Source of the DNA: Oscillospiraceae bacterium
GTDB taxonomy: Bacteria; Bacillota; Clostridia; Oscillospirales; Oscillospiraceae
Assembly (NCBI GenBank): GCA_020025175.1
Contig: JAHHSM010000037.1
Location: 1-15,357, forward strand
Length of the DNA stretch: 15,357 nucleotides
Reading direction: 5' to 3'
The notes below the pieces were generated by a model. It had not been told where the DNA came from. It did not search any database and saw only the letters and a list, made by a program, of their open reading frames with translations. Of this stretch, positions 1 through 7,733 are shown one piece after another; positions within the stretch are counted from its first letter, which is position 1; each line of letters begins with the position of its first letter. Made by a program: the position numbers and the translations under genes.

Positions 1-239
1 CGATACAGTCCTTGTCCCGTTCTTATTATTCCAAAATTATTCCTTCAGAGAATTCAGGAGAGTATTTTGGTATATATGATGTTTTTTCAAAAGGCGCATC
101 TTTTTTAGGTTCTGCAGTAATTGCAGTTGTTAAGTTAAATAACGGAACAATTAATACAGCAGTTGCATGTCTTGCAGTGTTCTTTGGAATGGGTTATATA
201 TTCCTGAAAATTGCAGAAAAACAGCAGACGCTATCCTAA
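1..239 (+). CDS. MFS transporter, UMF1-like, C-terminal fragment
   Basis: This is the C-terminal end of a membrane transporter, open at the left window edge (reading frame at positions 3, 6, 9 and so on), so the true start lies outside. The visible part begins with a QSLSRSYYSKIIP segment followed by EYFGIYDVFSKGASFLGS. This pattern resembles the late cytoplasmic loop of UMF1-type major facilitator proteins (Q-LSRS-SK-IP, then FG-YD-F-KGASF). Two hydrophobic stretches follow, which would be the last two membrane helices, and then a short charged tail (KIAEKQQ). The substrate cannot be told. The DNA is clearly more AT-rich than the housekeeping genes further right; the line 61-120 is 30% GC by count. 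No terminator follows directly; the nearest is at 541. The family call rests on remembered motif likeness and is moderately sure. Confidence 0.7.
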   Translation, partial: IQSLSRSYYSKIIPSENSGEYFGIYDVFSKGASFLGSAVIAVVKLNNGTINTAVACLAVFFGMGYIFLKIAEKQQTLS

Positions 240-241
240 GG

Positions 242-466
242 TATTGCAGGAGAGAAGATTCTTCGGGAAAAATGTTCGAAACATCGTACTCTAAGCACCA
301 TACCAAAGAAAAAATTGAAACTGAGCCATCCGGAAGCTTCCTGTGAGATGATGGCATCAATTCCTGTGGCATGATGATCTCTGCTGCCCATCACGAAGAA
401 GGCGCTGAAAAGCGCCGTTGCCTGATGGTTGATTCTCCTGTTTTGGCGGGTGCAAAACTGTACTAA
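242..466 (+). pseudogene. Possible decayed short reading frame with one in-frame stop
   Basis: In the frame starting at 242, the sequence reads open to a TAA at 464-466 except for one TGA at 344-346. An ATG at 272 could begin the first part, but its ribosome binding site is poor. The part after the stop includes GMMISAAHHEEGAEKRRCLM and ends in VLAGAKLY; it is protein-like, with charged and hydrophobic residues alternating and no low complexity. The simplest reading is a short gene remnant in which one codon, perhaps TGG, became TGA. I do not recognise the family. It could equally be chance, because an open stretch of this length is not rare. Confidence 0.25.
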
Positions 467-540
467 TGTAAAATGGTCTTAGGGGTAAGTTTGCACTATT
501 CTGTGCGAAGGGAAAATAATCGCAGAATTTATCATCCAGT

Positions 541-578
541 GGGCAATCTCAAATTGGGATTGCCCCTTTACTATTTTG
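541..578 (+). terminator. Intrinsic terminator, orphan
   Basis: GGGCAATCTC (541-550) pairs with GGGATTGCCC (556-565) in a 10-bp stem with one G-U pair and an AAATT loop. A T-rich tail, CTTTACTATTTTG, follows. The nearest gene upstream ends 300 bases earlier, so it either ends a long 3' tail of the transporter message or a short transcript from inside the gap. Confidence 0.7.
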
Positions 579-668
579 TTTGAGCAGCGTAGGATAAGAG
601 GACAGTGAAAACTCTGAACTAAAACTGCCTTTCAGACTTATTTTACAACAGAAAGCAATGGGTTTCGT

Positions 669-696
669 TTGACTTATACTATATCATCGGTATAAT
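669..696 (+). promoter_or_regulatory. Sigma-A-type promoter for the methyltransferase-dprA-topA run
   Basis: TTGACT at 669-674 and a perfect TATAAT at 691-696 are 16 bases apart, close to the vegetative consensus. Transcription would start near 703, leaving a leader of about 125 bases before the first gene. It is the only strong promoter seen upstream of 829 and probably drives the genes down to plsX. Confidence 0.75.
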
Positions 697-744
697 ATAA
701 GTTATAAAAGCCCGTTTTTCATAAGCGCAGTACAGCGTTAGAAT

Positions 745-813
745 CGGGAAAAACTGACAAGCAGGGCATGTTTCCCGCGCAGCAGTATTGCTGCGCGGTC
801 AGCTTTGTGTTTT
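745..813 (+). promoter_or_regulatory. Structured leader with competing hairpins, possible attenuator
   Basis: CCGCGCAGCA (775-784) pairs perfectly with TGCTGCGCGG (789-798) around a GTAT loop. CTGAC (754-758) can pair with GTCAG (798-802), closing a larger structure just before the T-rich run CTTTGTGTTTT (803-813). CGGGAAA (745-751) is the exact reverse complement of TTTCCCG (771-777), which overlaps the base of the first hairpin by three bases, so the two could compete. The tail is a weak U-tract, so this is a candidate attenuator or a protein-bound leader, not a proven terminator. The ribosome binding site at 814-821 lies directly after it. Confidence 0.4.
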
Positions 814-828
814 AAGAAGGGTGCGACG

Positions 829-1593
829 GTGCGCATGATTGAAAGAATTACCAGCAGAACAAATCCGTTGATGACGCATATTAGAAAATTGGCCGCTTCC
901 GGGTCCTATCGCCGTAAGAGCGGCGAATTTGTCTGTGATGGCTACAAGCTTTTGCAGGAAGCGCAGTTGTGGCATGCGCCGATGAAAACGATTGTTTTTT
1001 CTGATGGGGCAGAGGTGCCGGATATTCCGCACGAAGTACGGCAGGTACAGGTTCCGGAAGATGTGATGAAGTCTGTTGCGCCGTCTGAAAGTCCCCAGGG
1101 CGTGCTGTGCGTATGCAGTATGGAAGAGCAGCTTTTGCCTGAAAAACTGGATGGAAGGCATTATGTGGTATTGGATGGTGTGCAGGACCCCGGAAACGTG
1201 GGCACCATTCTGCGCACCGCGGATGCTTTCGATTGTGACGGTATGTTTCTTGTGAACGCCTGTGCAGATATTTATAACCCCAAAACGATTCGTGCAACGA
1301 TGGGTGTGGTCTTTCGCAGACCTGTGTGGAAATGTACGGCGCAAGAATTAAAAGGGCTGCTGAAACTATCGAATATTCCGCTGTATGGTGCTGCACTGCG
1401 AGATGATACAGTGGATGCGCGGAAGGTGGATTACGGATGCGCGGCGGTGGCAATCGGCAGCGAGGGGCGTGGATTGTGCGAAGAAATGCTAAAGCTATGC
1501 GATCGGACGATCCGCCTGCCTATGAGTGAACGATGCGAGTCATTGAATGCGGCTGTTGCCGCATCGGTACTGCTGTGGGAAATGTATCGCTGA
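829..1593 (+). CDS. TrmH/SpoU-family RNA 2'-O-methyltransferase
   Basis: A SPOUT-class enzyme that moves a methyl group from S-adenosylmethionine to a ribose 2'-oxygen of rRNA or tRNA; which RNA cannot be told. The N-terminal part (ITSRTNPLMTHIRKL, then SGEFVCDGYKLL) is the SpoU substrate-binding domain. The three knot motifs are all present: NVGTILR at residues 123-129, GSEGRGL at 210-216 and ESLNAAVAAS at 237-246. At 254 residues the length is normal for the YsgA-like group. The start is a choice between GTG at 829 and ATG at 835. The AAGAAGGG site (814-821) lies 7 bases before the GTG and 13 before the ATG, so I favour GTG, though ATG is possible and changes only two residues. It is the first gene of the plus-strand run; dprA follows after 13 bases. 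Confidence 0.9.
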   Translation: MRMIERITSRTNPLMTHIRKLAASGSYRRKSGEFVCDGYKLLQEAQLWHAPMKTIVFSDGAEVPDIPHEVRQVQVPEDVMKSVAPSESPQGVLCVCSMEEQLLPEKLDGRHYVVLDGVQDPGNVGTILRTADAFDCDGMFLVNACADIYNPKTIRATMGVVFRRPVWKCTAQELKGLLKLSNIPLYGAALRDDTVDARKVDYGCAAVAIGSEGRGLCEEMLKLCDRTIRLPMSERCESLNAAVAASVLLWEMYR

Positions 1594-1606
1594 GGAGGCA
1601 AAGAGA

Positions 1607-2836
1607 ATGTCCGGCATCAAATATTGGCTGTGGCTGAGAAATCTTCAGGGATTGAACAATAGAGCCTGCTTGAGATTGTGGACTCATTTTTCTTCTCCCG
1701 AACATATTTATTATGCAGATATTGAAGAATATGCACAGATTCCCCAACTTACCAAAGCACAGATCAGGGCGCTGGAAGATAAAAGCCTGGATCGGGCGGA
1801 ACAAATCATGGAGGATTGTGCGCGCCTTGATATACGAGTTATTACGATTGCGGATGCAGAATATCCGGATCGTCTGCGTGCGATTGAAGATGCACCCTGT
1901 TTGCTGTATGTCAAAGGCAGCTGGCCTGATTTCGACAGTGAGGCGGCGGTGGCGGTCATCGGTTCAAGAAATTCTACACCCTATGGGATTCGTGTGGGAC
2001 AAGCCCTGGGGTATGAACTGTCTAAAGGCGGTGCTTATATCGTATCGGGACTGGCGGCACGCGGTGACGCTGCCGGTCACTTCGGTGCGCTGCTGGCAGG
2101 AAAGAAAACTGCCGCAGTGCTGGGCTGCGGTGTTGATGTGGTATATCCTGCGGAAAATAAACGTCTTTATGCGGATATTGAATCAGATGGCGTGCTGATT
2201 TCAGAATATCCGCCGGGTACAAGACCTGTTGGAACGCATTTTTTAGAACGAAATCGTATTATCAGCGGTTTGTCTGTGGCTGTGATCGTGGTGGAAGCGA
2301 AGATGCACAGCGGTACACAGAATACCGTGCGGCACGCCATTGAGCAGGGGCGTGATGTATATGCGGTACCGGGGCCGGTCGATTCGGCATACAGTGAAGG
2401 TACAAACCGTATGATTCAGGAAGGCGCCGGAGTTGTAACGCGTGCCTGGGATGTTTTAGAAGAATTGGAACGATGGTTCCCGGATAAAATTGAAGCAAAA
2501 CTATTTGAACTTCCGCCGATTTTGCAGCGTGCGGAAAAACCGAAATCTACTGCGGCGGCGAAAGAAACAGTGGCAGAAAAAACTGAGAAGCAAATTGACA
2601 ATAGAAATGAAATAGAATATATTGAAATCGAAAACGCTAAAGATCGTTTTACAGACGATCAGATTCGAATATTATTGACACTTTCCAACCAACCTATGAT
2701 CGTCGATGATATTGCGGAAACAACACAGATTCCTGTGCGCCGTGTATTATCGGCATTGACAATGCTGGAGATCGATGGGCTGGTCAAGCAGGAAAGCGGA
2801 AATCGTTATATCTTAAATGCTGTTATTCAACAATGA
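1607..2836 (+). CDS. dprA: DNA-processing protein DprA (Smf)
   Basis: Cytosolic protein that binds incoming single-stranded DNA and loads RecA in natural transformation; many non-transforming bacteria keep it too. The 409-residue product has the expected order: an N-terminal helical domain of the HhH/SAM type (about 1-65), the Rossmann-like DNA_processg_A core (about 80-300) with VAVIGSRNSTPYG, a TAAVLGCGVDVVYP segment and RNRIISGLS, and a C-terminal winged helix (about 345-405, DDIAETTQIPVRRVLSAL). The usual SGLARGIDAAAH signature reads SGLAARGDAAGH here. The ATG at 1607 is chosen because AGGAGG (1593-1598) lies 8 bases before it, overlapping the stop of the previous gene. Its stop lies 14 bases before the topA start, so both belong to one transcript. 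The residues between the core and the winged helix are charged and look like a flexible linker. Confidence 0.95.
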   Translation: MSGIKYWLWLRNLQGLNNRACLRLWTHFSSPEHIYYADIEEYAQIPQLTKAQIRALEDKSLDRAEQIMEDCARLDIRVITIADAEYPDRLRAIEDAPCLLYVKGSWPDFDSEAAVAVIGSRNSTPYGIRVGQALGYELSKGGAYIVSGLAARGDAAGHFGALLAGKKTAAVLGCGVDVVYPAENKRLYADIESDGVLISEYPPGTRPVGTHFLERNRIISGLSVAVIVVEAKMHSGTQNTVRHAIEQGRDVYAVPGPVDSAYSEGTNRMIQEGAGVVTRAWDVLEELERWFPDKIEAKLFELPPILQRAEKPKSTAAAKETVAEKTEKQIDNRNEIEYIEIENAKDRFTDDQIRILLTLSNQPMIVDDIAETTQIPVRRVLSALTMLEIDGLVKQESGNRYILNAVIQQ

Positions 2837-2850
2837 GTGTGGAGGTATCT

Positions 2851-5223
2851 ATGGCAAAGAAAAGCCTGGTTATCGTGGAGTCCCCTGCAAAAGCAAAAAC
2901 AATTGGTAAGTATCTTGGCAACGGATATGAAGTAAAGGCATGCATGGGTCATCTGCGCGATTTACCAAAAAGTAAAATCGGTGTAGATATAGAGCATGAT
3001 TTTGAGCCGGACTACAAACCGATTAAGGGAAAAGAAGAAATCATCAGTGATTTGAAAAGATCTGCCAAGAGCAGTGAATATGTCTATCTCGCAACTGACC
3101 CGGACCGGGAGGGTGAAGCGATTTCCTGGCATTTAAAGGAACTTTTGAATCTTGATGATATAAAGGCACGCCGTGTCACATTTAACGAGATTACTAAAAA
3201 AGTTGTGGCTGAAAGTATCCAGGAGCCGCGCGATATCGATCAGGATCTGGTTGATGCCCAGCAGGCAAGGAGAATTTTGGACCGCATCGTGGGCTATCAG
3301 CTTTCCCCCTTGCTGTGGAAAAAGATTCGTCGGGGTTTGTCTGCTGGTCGTGTCCAGTCTGTTGCTATGAGAATGGTGGCAGAGCGCGAGGAAGAGATCA
3401 ATGCTTTTGTGCCGGAAGAATACTGGACGCTGGATGTACATTTGACCAACGAGGATAAAACCGGTGGCTTTGTTGCCCATTTTTACGGACAGGACGGTAA
3501 AAAGAAGGAGCTGACCAGCGAGGAAGAGGTCAACACGGTTTTGACTGCTGTGGAGGGGAAGCCCTTTTGGGTGGAAAAGGTGAAGCGTGTGGATAAACAG
3601 CGCTCTCCGTCTCCGCCGTTTACCACTTCTACCATGCAGCAGGAGGCGTCCCGCAAGCTGAATATGACGCCTCGCCGTACCATGGCGATTGCCCAGCAGC
3701 TGTATGAGGGTATCGACATTACCGGAGAGGGTACCGTTGGCTTGATCACCTATATGAGAACGGACTCTCTGCGTATTTCTGACGAGGCATTGGACGCGGC
3801 AAAGAAGTTTATCCACGAGCGTTACGGTGCGGCGTATTATCCTGAGCAGACGCGTCACTTTAAAACAAAATCCGGTGCGCAGGATGCCCATGAAGCCATT
3901 CGTCCCAGTGATATTACATTGACCCCGGAGCGCATCCGTCAGGATTTGACCCCAGAGCAGTATCGCCTGTATCGCCTGATTTGGAGCCGTTTCATTGCAT
4001 GCCAGATGGCAAATGCTGTATACGACAGCGTGAGCGTGGAAGTGGCGGCCGACGGGTATAACTTCCGTGCAAATTACAGCGCCATGAAGTTTGCCGGTTA
4101 TACTGCGGTTTATGAAGAAGGAAAAGATGAGGAAAAGGAGGAAAAAACTTCTCCGCTGCCTTCCCTACAGGAAGGTCAGACCCTTGTGAAAGACACCACG
4201 GAAAAAGAGCAGCACTTCACACAGCCTCCCAGCCGCTATACCGATGCAACGCTGATCCGAGCCATGGAAGAGCAGGGGATCGGACGTCCTTCGACCTATG
4301 CGCCCACTGTATCTACGATCCTTGATCGTGAGTATGTCATCAAGGATGGAAAGCATCTGCGGATCACACCTTTGGGTGAAGTGGTCACGGGACTGATGAA
4401 AGATAAGTTTCCGGATATCGTGGACACCGGTTTTACGGCGAATATGGAAAAGAACCTCGACAGCGTGGAAGAGGGGAACAAGAACTGGAAAGCACTGCTG
4501 CATGATTTCTATACACCGTTTGCGCAGTCTCTTGCACAGGCTGAGAAAGATCTGGAAGGCGTTCGCATTAAGGTGCCGGATGAGGTGTCGGAGGAGATTT
4601 GCCCCGAATGCGGTAAAAATCTGGTGGTGAAGTCCGGGCGCTTTGGCAGGTTTCTGGCCTGCCCGGGGTATCCCGACTGCAGCTTTACTATGCCGCTGGT
4701 CATTGTGATGCCTGGCCGCTGCCCAAAGTGCGGCGGTCGATTGATGAAACGTACCGGTACCAGCAAGAAGACCAACAAGCAGTATACTTATTACTGCTGT
4801 GAGCATGTCAATTCCCGCAATGAGGAACCCAAGTGCGACTTTATGACATGGGATGTGCCCGTTAAGGACGATTGCCCTGTGTGCGGCCATACCATGTTTA
4901 AAAAGCCCGGTAAGGGCTTTAAAAAGCCATATTGCATCAACGAGGCCTGCGCAAACTTTGTTCCTGAAGATCAGCGCGGCTACAAAAAGAAAACGGCTGC
5001 TTTAGAGGGCGGAGCATCCGCGGCGGATGAAACGGCACAGGCAGCTGTGGAAGAAAAGAAGCCTGTGGCCAAAAAGGCAGCGGCAGCGAGGAAAACAGCT
5101 GCGAAGAAGACAACTGCAAAGAAGTCTGCAGCAACCAAGGCAGCAGCAAAGAAGACCACTGCAAAAAAGGCGGCGGCTCCCAAAACTGCAGCCAAGAAAA
5201 CAACGAAGAAAGCGGATAAATAA
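2851..5223 (+). CDS. topA: DNA topoisomerase I (type IA)
   Basis: Relaxes negative supercoils by cutting and rejoining one DNA strand through a tyrosine link, acting on the nucleoid. The 790-residue product has a TOPRIM domain at the N-terminus (acidic residues E10, D83 and D85 in TDPDREGEA), the type IA core, and the active-site tyrosine Y301 in ITYMRTDS. Three C-terminal zinc-ribbon units of four cysteines each begin at about C584, C624 and C675. The last 55 or so residues are almost only Lys, Ala and Thr in repeats such as AAKKTTAKK, like the tail of histone H1. An ATG at 2833 overlaps the dprA stop, but only the ATG at 2851 has a ribosome binding site (GGAGGT, 2841-2846, spacing about 5), so I use it. 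trmFO follows after 5 bases. Confidence 0.97.
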   Translation: MAKKSLVIVESPAKAKTIGKYLGNGYEVKACMGHLRDLPKSKIGVDIEHDFEPDYKPIKGKEEIISDLKRSAKSSEYVYLATDPDREGEAISWHLKELLNLDDIKARRVTFNEITKKVVAESIQEPRDIDQDLVDAQQARRILDRIVGYQLSPLLWKKIRRGLSAGRVQSVAMRMVAEREEEINAFVPEEYWTLDVHLTNEDKTGGFVAHFYGQDGKKKELTSEEEVNTVLTAVEGKPFWVEKVKRVDKQRSPSPPFTTSTMQQEASRKLNMTPRRTMAIAQQLYEGIDITGEGTVGLITYMRTDSLRISDEALDAAKKFIHERYGAAYYPEQTRHFKTKSGAQDAHEAIRPSDITLTPERIRQDLTPEQYRLYRLIWSRFIACQMANAVYDSVSVEVAADGYNFRANYSAMKFAGYTAVYEEGKDEEKEEKTSPLPSLQEGQTLVKDTTEKEQHFTQPPSRYTDATLIRAMEEQGIGRPSTYAPTVSTILDREYVIKDGKHLRITPLGEVVTGLMKDKFPDIVDTGFTANMEKNLDSVEEGNKNWKALLHDFYTPFAQSLAQAEKDLEGVRIKVPDEVSEEICPECGKNLVVKSGRFGRFLACPGYPDCSFTMPLVIVMPGRCPKCGGRLMKRTGTSKKTNKQYTYYCCEHVNSRNEEPKCDFMTWDVPVKDDCPVCGHTMFKKPGKGFKKPYCINEACANFVPEDQRGYKKKTAALEGGASAADETAQAAVEEKKPVAKKAAAARKTAAKKTTAKKSAATKAAAKKTTAKKAAAPKTAAKKTTKKADK

Positions 5224-5228
5224 AGAGA

Positions 5229-6566
5229 ATGGTCGATCAGAAAGTAATTGTAATCGGTGCCGGTCTTGCCGGCTGTGAAGCAGCCTGGCAGCTCGCGCGC
5301 CGTGGCATTCAGGTAGAGCTTCATGAAATGAAGCCTGCAAAAATGACAAGTGCGCACACAAGCGACGGATTTGCCGAGCTGGTGTGCTCGAACTCCCTGC
5401 GTTCCAATCAGCTGGAAAATGCGGTAGGTCTTTTGAAAGAGGAAATGCGCCGTTTGGATTCGCTGATTCTTGCCTGCGCCGATGAAACGCAGGTGGAGGC
5501 TGGCGGCGCTTTGGCAGTAGACCGTCAGGGGTTTTCTGAGCTGGTGACAAAAAAGGTGCGCAATCACCCCAATATTACCGTGATGGAGCAGGAAGATACC
5601 GTGCTGCCGGAGGACGGCGAACTCGTCGTTGCAAGCGGTCCTTTGACATCTGACGATCTGGCTGCCTATTTGTACCGGTTGTTTGGCGATCACAGTACGC
5701 TGAATTTCTATGATGCGGCAGCCCCGCTGGTCACCTATGAAAGCGTGGATATGAGCAGTGCATTCTTTGCATCCAGATACAATAAGGGTACACCCGATTA
5801 TATCAACTGCCCGATGACGGATGAAGAATATCATGCCTTTGTACGGGAACTTGTTTCTGCGGAGGAGGCTGAGGTACACGGCTTTGAAGATAAGCATGTA
5901 TTTGAAGGATGCATGCCGGTGGAGGTTATGGCACGCCGCGGCGTGGAGACGCTGTGCTACGGTCCGCTCAAGCCCCGTGGACTGGTAGACCCCAGAACCG
6001 GAAAGGAGCCTTATGCGGTTGTTCAGCTGCGCAAGGACAATGCGCAGGGCAGTATCTATAATTTGGTTGGTTTTCAGACCCATTTGAAATTTCCTGAGCA
6101 GCGCCGCGTTTTTTCTATGATTCCAGCACTGAAGGATGCGCAGTTTGTGCGCTATGGCAAGATGCACCGCAATACCTATATGGATTCGCCCCGGTTGCTG
6201 AATCGCTATTATCAGCTCAAATCTGATCTGCGCATTTCCTTTGCCGGTCAGATGACAGGCGTGGAGGGATATGTGGAATCTGCGGCATCGGGACTTCTTG
6301 TGGGGATTGAAACGGCACGTCGCCTGCTGGGGCTTGCACCGATCGATTTTCCCCAGGAAACGGCTGTGGGAGCATTGGGATTGTATATCAGCAATCCGTC
6401 GGTGACGGAGTTCCAGCCCATGAATATCAACTTTGGAATTATGCCGCCCCTTGGCTATCGCGTAAAGGGCGGAAAAAGAAATAAAAACGCCGTGATTGCA
6501 CAGCGTGCATTGGATGCGCTGGAGCCTTTACGTACCATTGCAGCAGAGGGGGTTATTTCAGAATGA
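5229..6566 (+). CDS. trmFO: Methylenetetrahydrofolate-tRNA-(uracil-5-)-methyltransferase
   Basis: FAD-dependent enzyme that makes 5-methyluridine at position 54 of tRNA with methylenetetrahydrofolate as the carbon donor; Gram-positive bacteria use it where E. coli uses TrmA. The 445-residue protein starts with a Rossmann FAD motif (VIGAGLAGCEAAWQLA, about residues 8-23). It carries C53 in ELVCSNSLRSNQLENAVG and C228 in FEGCMPVEVMARRG, matching in place the two cysteines known to matter in this family. Later family marks are NLVGFQTHLKFPEQ and GVEGYVESAASGLL. It lies 5 bases after topA and has only a weak ribosome binding site (AAAGAGA just before the ATG), so translation may lean on coupling to topA. 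The 3' end overlaps plsX by 4 bases. The dprA-topA-trmFO order is shared by many Firmicutes. Confidence 0.96.
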   Translation: MVDQKVIVIGAGLAGCEAAWQLARRGIQVELHEMKPAKMTSAHTSDGFAELVCSNSLRSNQLENAVGLLKEEMRRLDSLILACADETQVEAGGALAVDRQGFSELVTKKVRNHPNITVMEQEDTVLPEDGELVVASGPLTSDDLAAYLYRLFGDHSTLNFYDAAAPLVTYESVDMSSAFFASRYNKGTPDYINCPMTDEEYHAFVRELVSAEEAEVHGFEDKHVFEGCMPVEVMARRGVETLCYGPLKPRGLVDPRTGKEPYAVVQLRKDNAQGSIYNLVGFQTHLKFPEQRRVFSMIPALKDAQFVRYGKMHRNTYMDSPRLLNRYYQLKSDLRISFAGQMTGVEGYVESAASGLLVGIETARRLLGLAPIDFPQETAVGALGLYISNPSVTEFQPMNINFGIMPPLGYRVKGGKRNKNAVIAQRALDALEPLRTIAAEGVISE

Positions 6567-7609
6567 AGATTATTATTGACGCCATGGGCGGAGATAACGC
6601 CCCATTGGAAATTGTAAAAGGTGCGATCCAGGGTCATAAGGATTTTGGCGCAGAAATCATCCTGACAGGTAAGGAAAATGAAATTTTGAAGGCTGTGGAG
6701 GACTGTGGAGAGAGACTTCCTGACGGTGTTACGATCCGCAATTGCACAGAGGTAATTGAGGCGGAGGATGATCCTGGGTTTGCGTGCCGCCGCAAAAAGG
6801 ATTCTTCTATGACGGTCGGCTTGACGATGCTGCGCGACGGCGAAGGGGATGCCTTTGTTTCTGCTGGAAGTACTGGCGCGCTGCTGGCTGGTGCTACGCT
6901 GTTTGTAAAGCGTGTGCGCGGTATTCGCCGTGCGGCAATGTCACCGCTGATCCCTACGGCAGCCGGCGATGCGGTTCTGGTAGATTGTGGTGCAAATATT
7001 GAATGCACACCGGAATATTTGCTGCAGTTTGCTTATATCGGTAATTTTTATGCAAAGCATGCACTGAAGCTGGAGCATCCCCGTGTGGGACTTTTGAATA
7101 TCGGGGCAGAGGAAAGCAAGGGTATGCAGCTGCATAAGGACGCATATATATTGCTGAAAGAAGCAGGTGACGCAGGGCACATCAATTTTATCGGCAATGT
7201 GGAAGCAAAAGATGCGCTGAAGGGCAGCGTTGATGTTATTGTGGCAGACGGCTTTTCCGGCAATATTATGCTCAAAACGATTGAGGGTACCGGTTCTATT
7301 GTAAAAACAAAACTCAAGGGCATGTTTATGAAGAATCTGGTGACAAAAATCGGCGCCCTCTGCGTGAAGGGCGGCATCAATGATATTAAGCTGTCCCTTG
7401 ATCCGAACGAACGCGGCGCAACACCATTTTTGGGTATTGCTAAGCCTGTTTTGAAGGCACACGGTTCATCTAATGCCAGAGCCATCCGCAATGCCGTCAA
7501 AGCTGCAATGGATGCTGTTGACAGCCGTTTGGAAGAGGAAATCGCAAGCAATATTGAACTAATGCAGGTAAAAAGCGAGAAGAAAGAAGAGACATTGGCG
7601 CATGAATGA
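6563..7609 (+). CDS. plsX: Phosphate acyltransferase PlsX
   Basis: Turns acyl-ACP into acyl-phosphate, the donor that PlsY uses for the first step of phosphatidic acid synthesis in most Gram-positive bacteria; a peripheral membrane enzyme. The 348-residue protein has the family start MKIIIDAMGGDNAPLEIVKG, the SAGSTGALLAGA segment, and the C-terminal GATPFLGI and AHGSSNARAI segments; all are typical and the length is normal. The ATG overlaps the trmFO stop in an ATGA overlap, and GAGGGGGT (6546-6553) gives a good ribosome binding site 9 bases upstream. The common neighbours fapR or rpmF are absent upstream, and fabD and fabG are absent downstream. Its substrate partner, the acyl carrier protein, is the next gene after a 124-bp gap with its own promoter. 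Confidence 0.96.
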   Translation: MKIIIDAMGGDNAPLEIVKGAIQGHKDFGAEIILTGKENEILKAVEDCGERLPDGVTIRNCTEVIEAEDDPGFACRRKKDSSMTVGLTMLRDGEGDAFVSAGSTGALLAGATLFVKRVRGIRRAAMSPLIPTAAGDAVLVDCGANIECTPEYLLQFAYIGNFYAKHALKLEHPRVGLLNIGAEESKGMQLHKDAYILLKEAGDAGHINFIGNVEAKDALKGSVDVIVADGFSGNIMLKTIEGTGSIVKTKLKGMFMKNLVTKIGALCVKGGINDIKLSLDPNERGATPFLGIAKPVLKAHGSSNARAIRNAVKAAMDAVDSRLEEEIASNIELMQVKSEKKEETLAHE

Positions 7610-7640
7610 GCTGATTTCGGCATACATATAAAAGTATCTA

Positions 7641-7669
7641 TTGACAGGCAGGGAAGAATGCTCTATTAT
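7641..7669 (+). promoter_or_regulatory. Near-consensus promoter for acyl carrier protein and rnc
   Basis: A perfect TTGACA at 7641-7646 and TATTAT at 7664-7669 are 17 bases apart, the ideal spacing. It lies between plsX and the acyl carrier protein gene, with the start expected near 7676. CCGAT (7693-7697) and ATCGG (7701-7705) form a small inverted repeat in the leader. No FapR-like palindrome was seen. Confidence 0.75.
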
Positions 7670-7733
7670 CATTGTGCCAAGTAATGGCGGTGCCGATGGA
7701 ATCGGTAAGCATATAGCAAGGGAGGATTTTTCT

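Larger units (their letters stand above)
240..828. other. 589-base stretch without an intact gene
   Basis: Between the transporter fragment and the RNA methyltransferase I see no intact gene. It holds the possible decayed frame at 242-466, the orphan terminator at 541-578, the promoter at 669-696 and the structured leader at 745-813. I see nothing I can name at 467-540 or 580-668. No tRNA, T-box or known riboswitch pattern was recognised. Confidence 0.6.

Noticed and set aside
401..416. GGCGCT-GAAA-AGCGCC hairpin with a GNRA-type loop
   Set aside because: The stem has only six pairs, no T-tract follows and it lies inside the decayed frame, so it is probably chance.
805..828. TTG start at 805 for the RNA methyltransferase
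   Set aside because: It lies in the leader before the ribosome binding site at 814-821, which fits only starts at 829 or 835.
2833..2850. Earlier topA start at the ATG overlapping the dprA stop
   Set aside because: No ribosome binding site precedes it, whereas GGAGGT precedes the ATG at 2851, which also matches the usual start of the family.
5050..5220. Repeat array like CRISPR or a tandem DNA repeat in the 3' end of topA
   Set aside because: The repetition comes from Lys/Ala/Thr codons in one open frame, with no constant spacing and no spacers.
4980..6167. Long minus-strand open frame opposite topA and trmFO
   Set aside because: It lies opposite two certain genes, and its hydrophobic run is just the complement of the Lys/Ala repeat codons of topA.
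7641..7733. Longer N-terminus for the acyl carrier protein starting at TTG 7641
   Set aside because: It would overlap the promoter itself, add 31 residues foreign to the family, and lacks a ribosome binding site, while GTG 7734 has a good one.
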